Origin: Caballeronia sp. SBC1
GTDB lineage: Bacteria; Pseudomonadota; Gammaproteobacteria; Burkholderiales; Burkholderiaceae
Length of the DNA: 64,000 nucleotides
Direction of reading: 5' to 3'
NCBI RefSeq assembly: GCF_011493005.1
Contig: NZ_CP049158.1
Coordinates: 1,240,001-1,304,000, forward strand
This document shows, one piece after another, positions 63,966-64,000 of this stretch (positions are counted from its first letter, which is position 1; every line of letters starts with the position of its first letter). A program made the position numbers and the translations under genes. A model generated the notes under the pieces. It saw only the letters and a list, made by a program, of their open reading frames with translations, was not told the DNA's origin and did no database searches.

Positions 63966-64000
63966 ACACCCTCCTGTTGATTCAGTTAGCTAAAGCGGGA

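Overview
The window looks like a chromosomal piece of a GC-rich betaproteobacterium of the Burkholderiaceae (Paraburkholderia/Caballeronia type). This is inferred from gene families (DUF4148-type secreted protein, Tat-exported phospholipase C, FUSC protein, phosphoketolase-ackA pair, Burkholderia-like regulators) and from the style of the intergenic repeats; no rRNA or tRNA was seen to fix it. There is no phage, IS transposase or CRISPR array. Most of the window is ordinary dense chromosomal coding sequence with several accessory pockets.

Layout. 0.1-5.3 kb: hutG with a 12-bp tandem repeat upstream, an SDR oxidoreductase, a stand-alone EAL protein and an orphan glycosyltransferase-like gene. 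5.4-21 kb: one long minus-strand block holding a possible complete outer-to-inner membrane import route. It has a TonB-dependent receptor, an OppA-type binding protein, a YejABEF peptide transporter, an XRE-cupin regulator, and a private tonB-exbB-exbD-exbD-TPR operon with a five-copy hairpin repeat between the two exbD genes. 21-23 kb: AT-rich DNA with a 109-bp tandem duplication and a decayed gene. 23-29 kb: a zinc-ribbon membrane protein, a DUF4148 protein, an isonitrile-hydratase-like/GlxA-regulator divergent pair and an MFS exporter.

29-41 kb: a GAF-GAF-GGDEF-EAL protein, an exported aldo/keto reductase, a FUSC transporter, a lipoprotein plus Tat-exported phospholipase C, and a lipoprotein glycoside hydrolase, the last two convergent on one strong terminator. 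41-47 kb: a bacterial RIO kinase and a sirtuin whose 3' ends both run into copies of a dispersed repeat in inverted orientation, then ArsR, MFS and LysR genes. 47-54 kb: a stress-flavoured plus-strand run of a Rieske/FAD oxidoreductase, UdgX, DUF3175, a small hypothetical gene, phosphoketolase and acetate kinase. 54-64 kb: a 1394-residue CheB-CheR-PAS-kinase-receiver protein, a serine-recombinase-like protein that has lost its catalytic residues, a 2OG-Fe(II) oxygenase, ribA, a DppA-type binding protein and an F420-type NADP oxidoreductase.

How genes work together. The 5.4-21 kb block is the strongest candidate for a coherent and incompletely described system: the receptor would use the local TonB/ExbBD motor to bring a peptide-like ligand into the periplasm, and the two binding proteins would pass it to YejBEF. 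Phosphoketolase makes acetyl phosphate and acetate kinase converts it to acetate and ATP. All functional calls come from reading the sequence and remembered family motifs; no database search was run.
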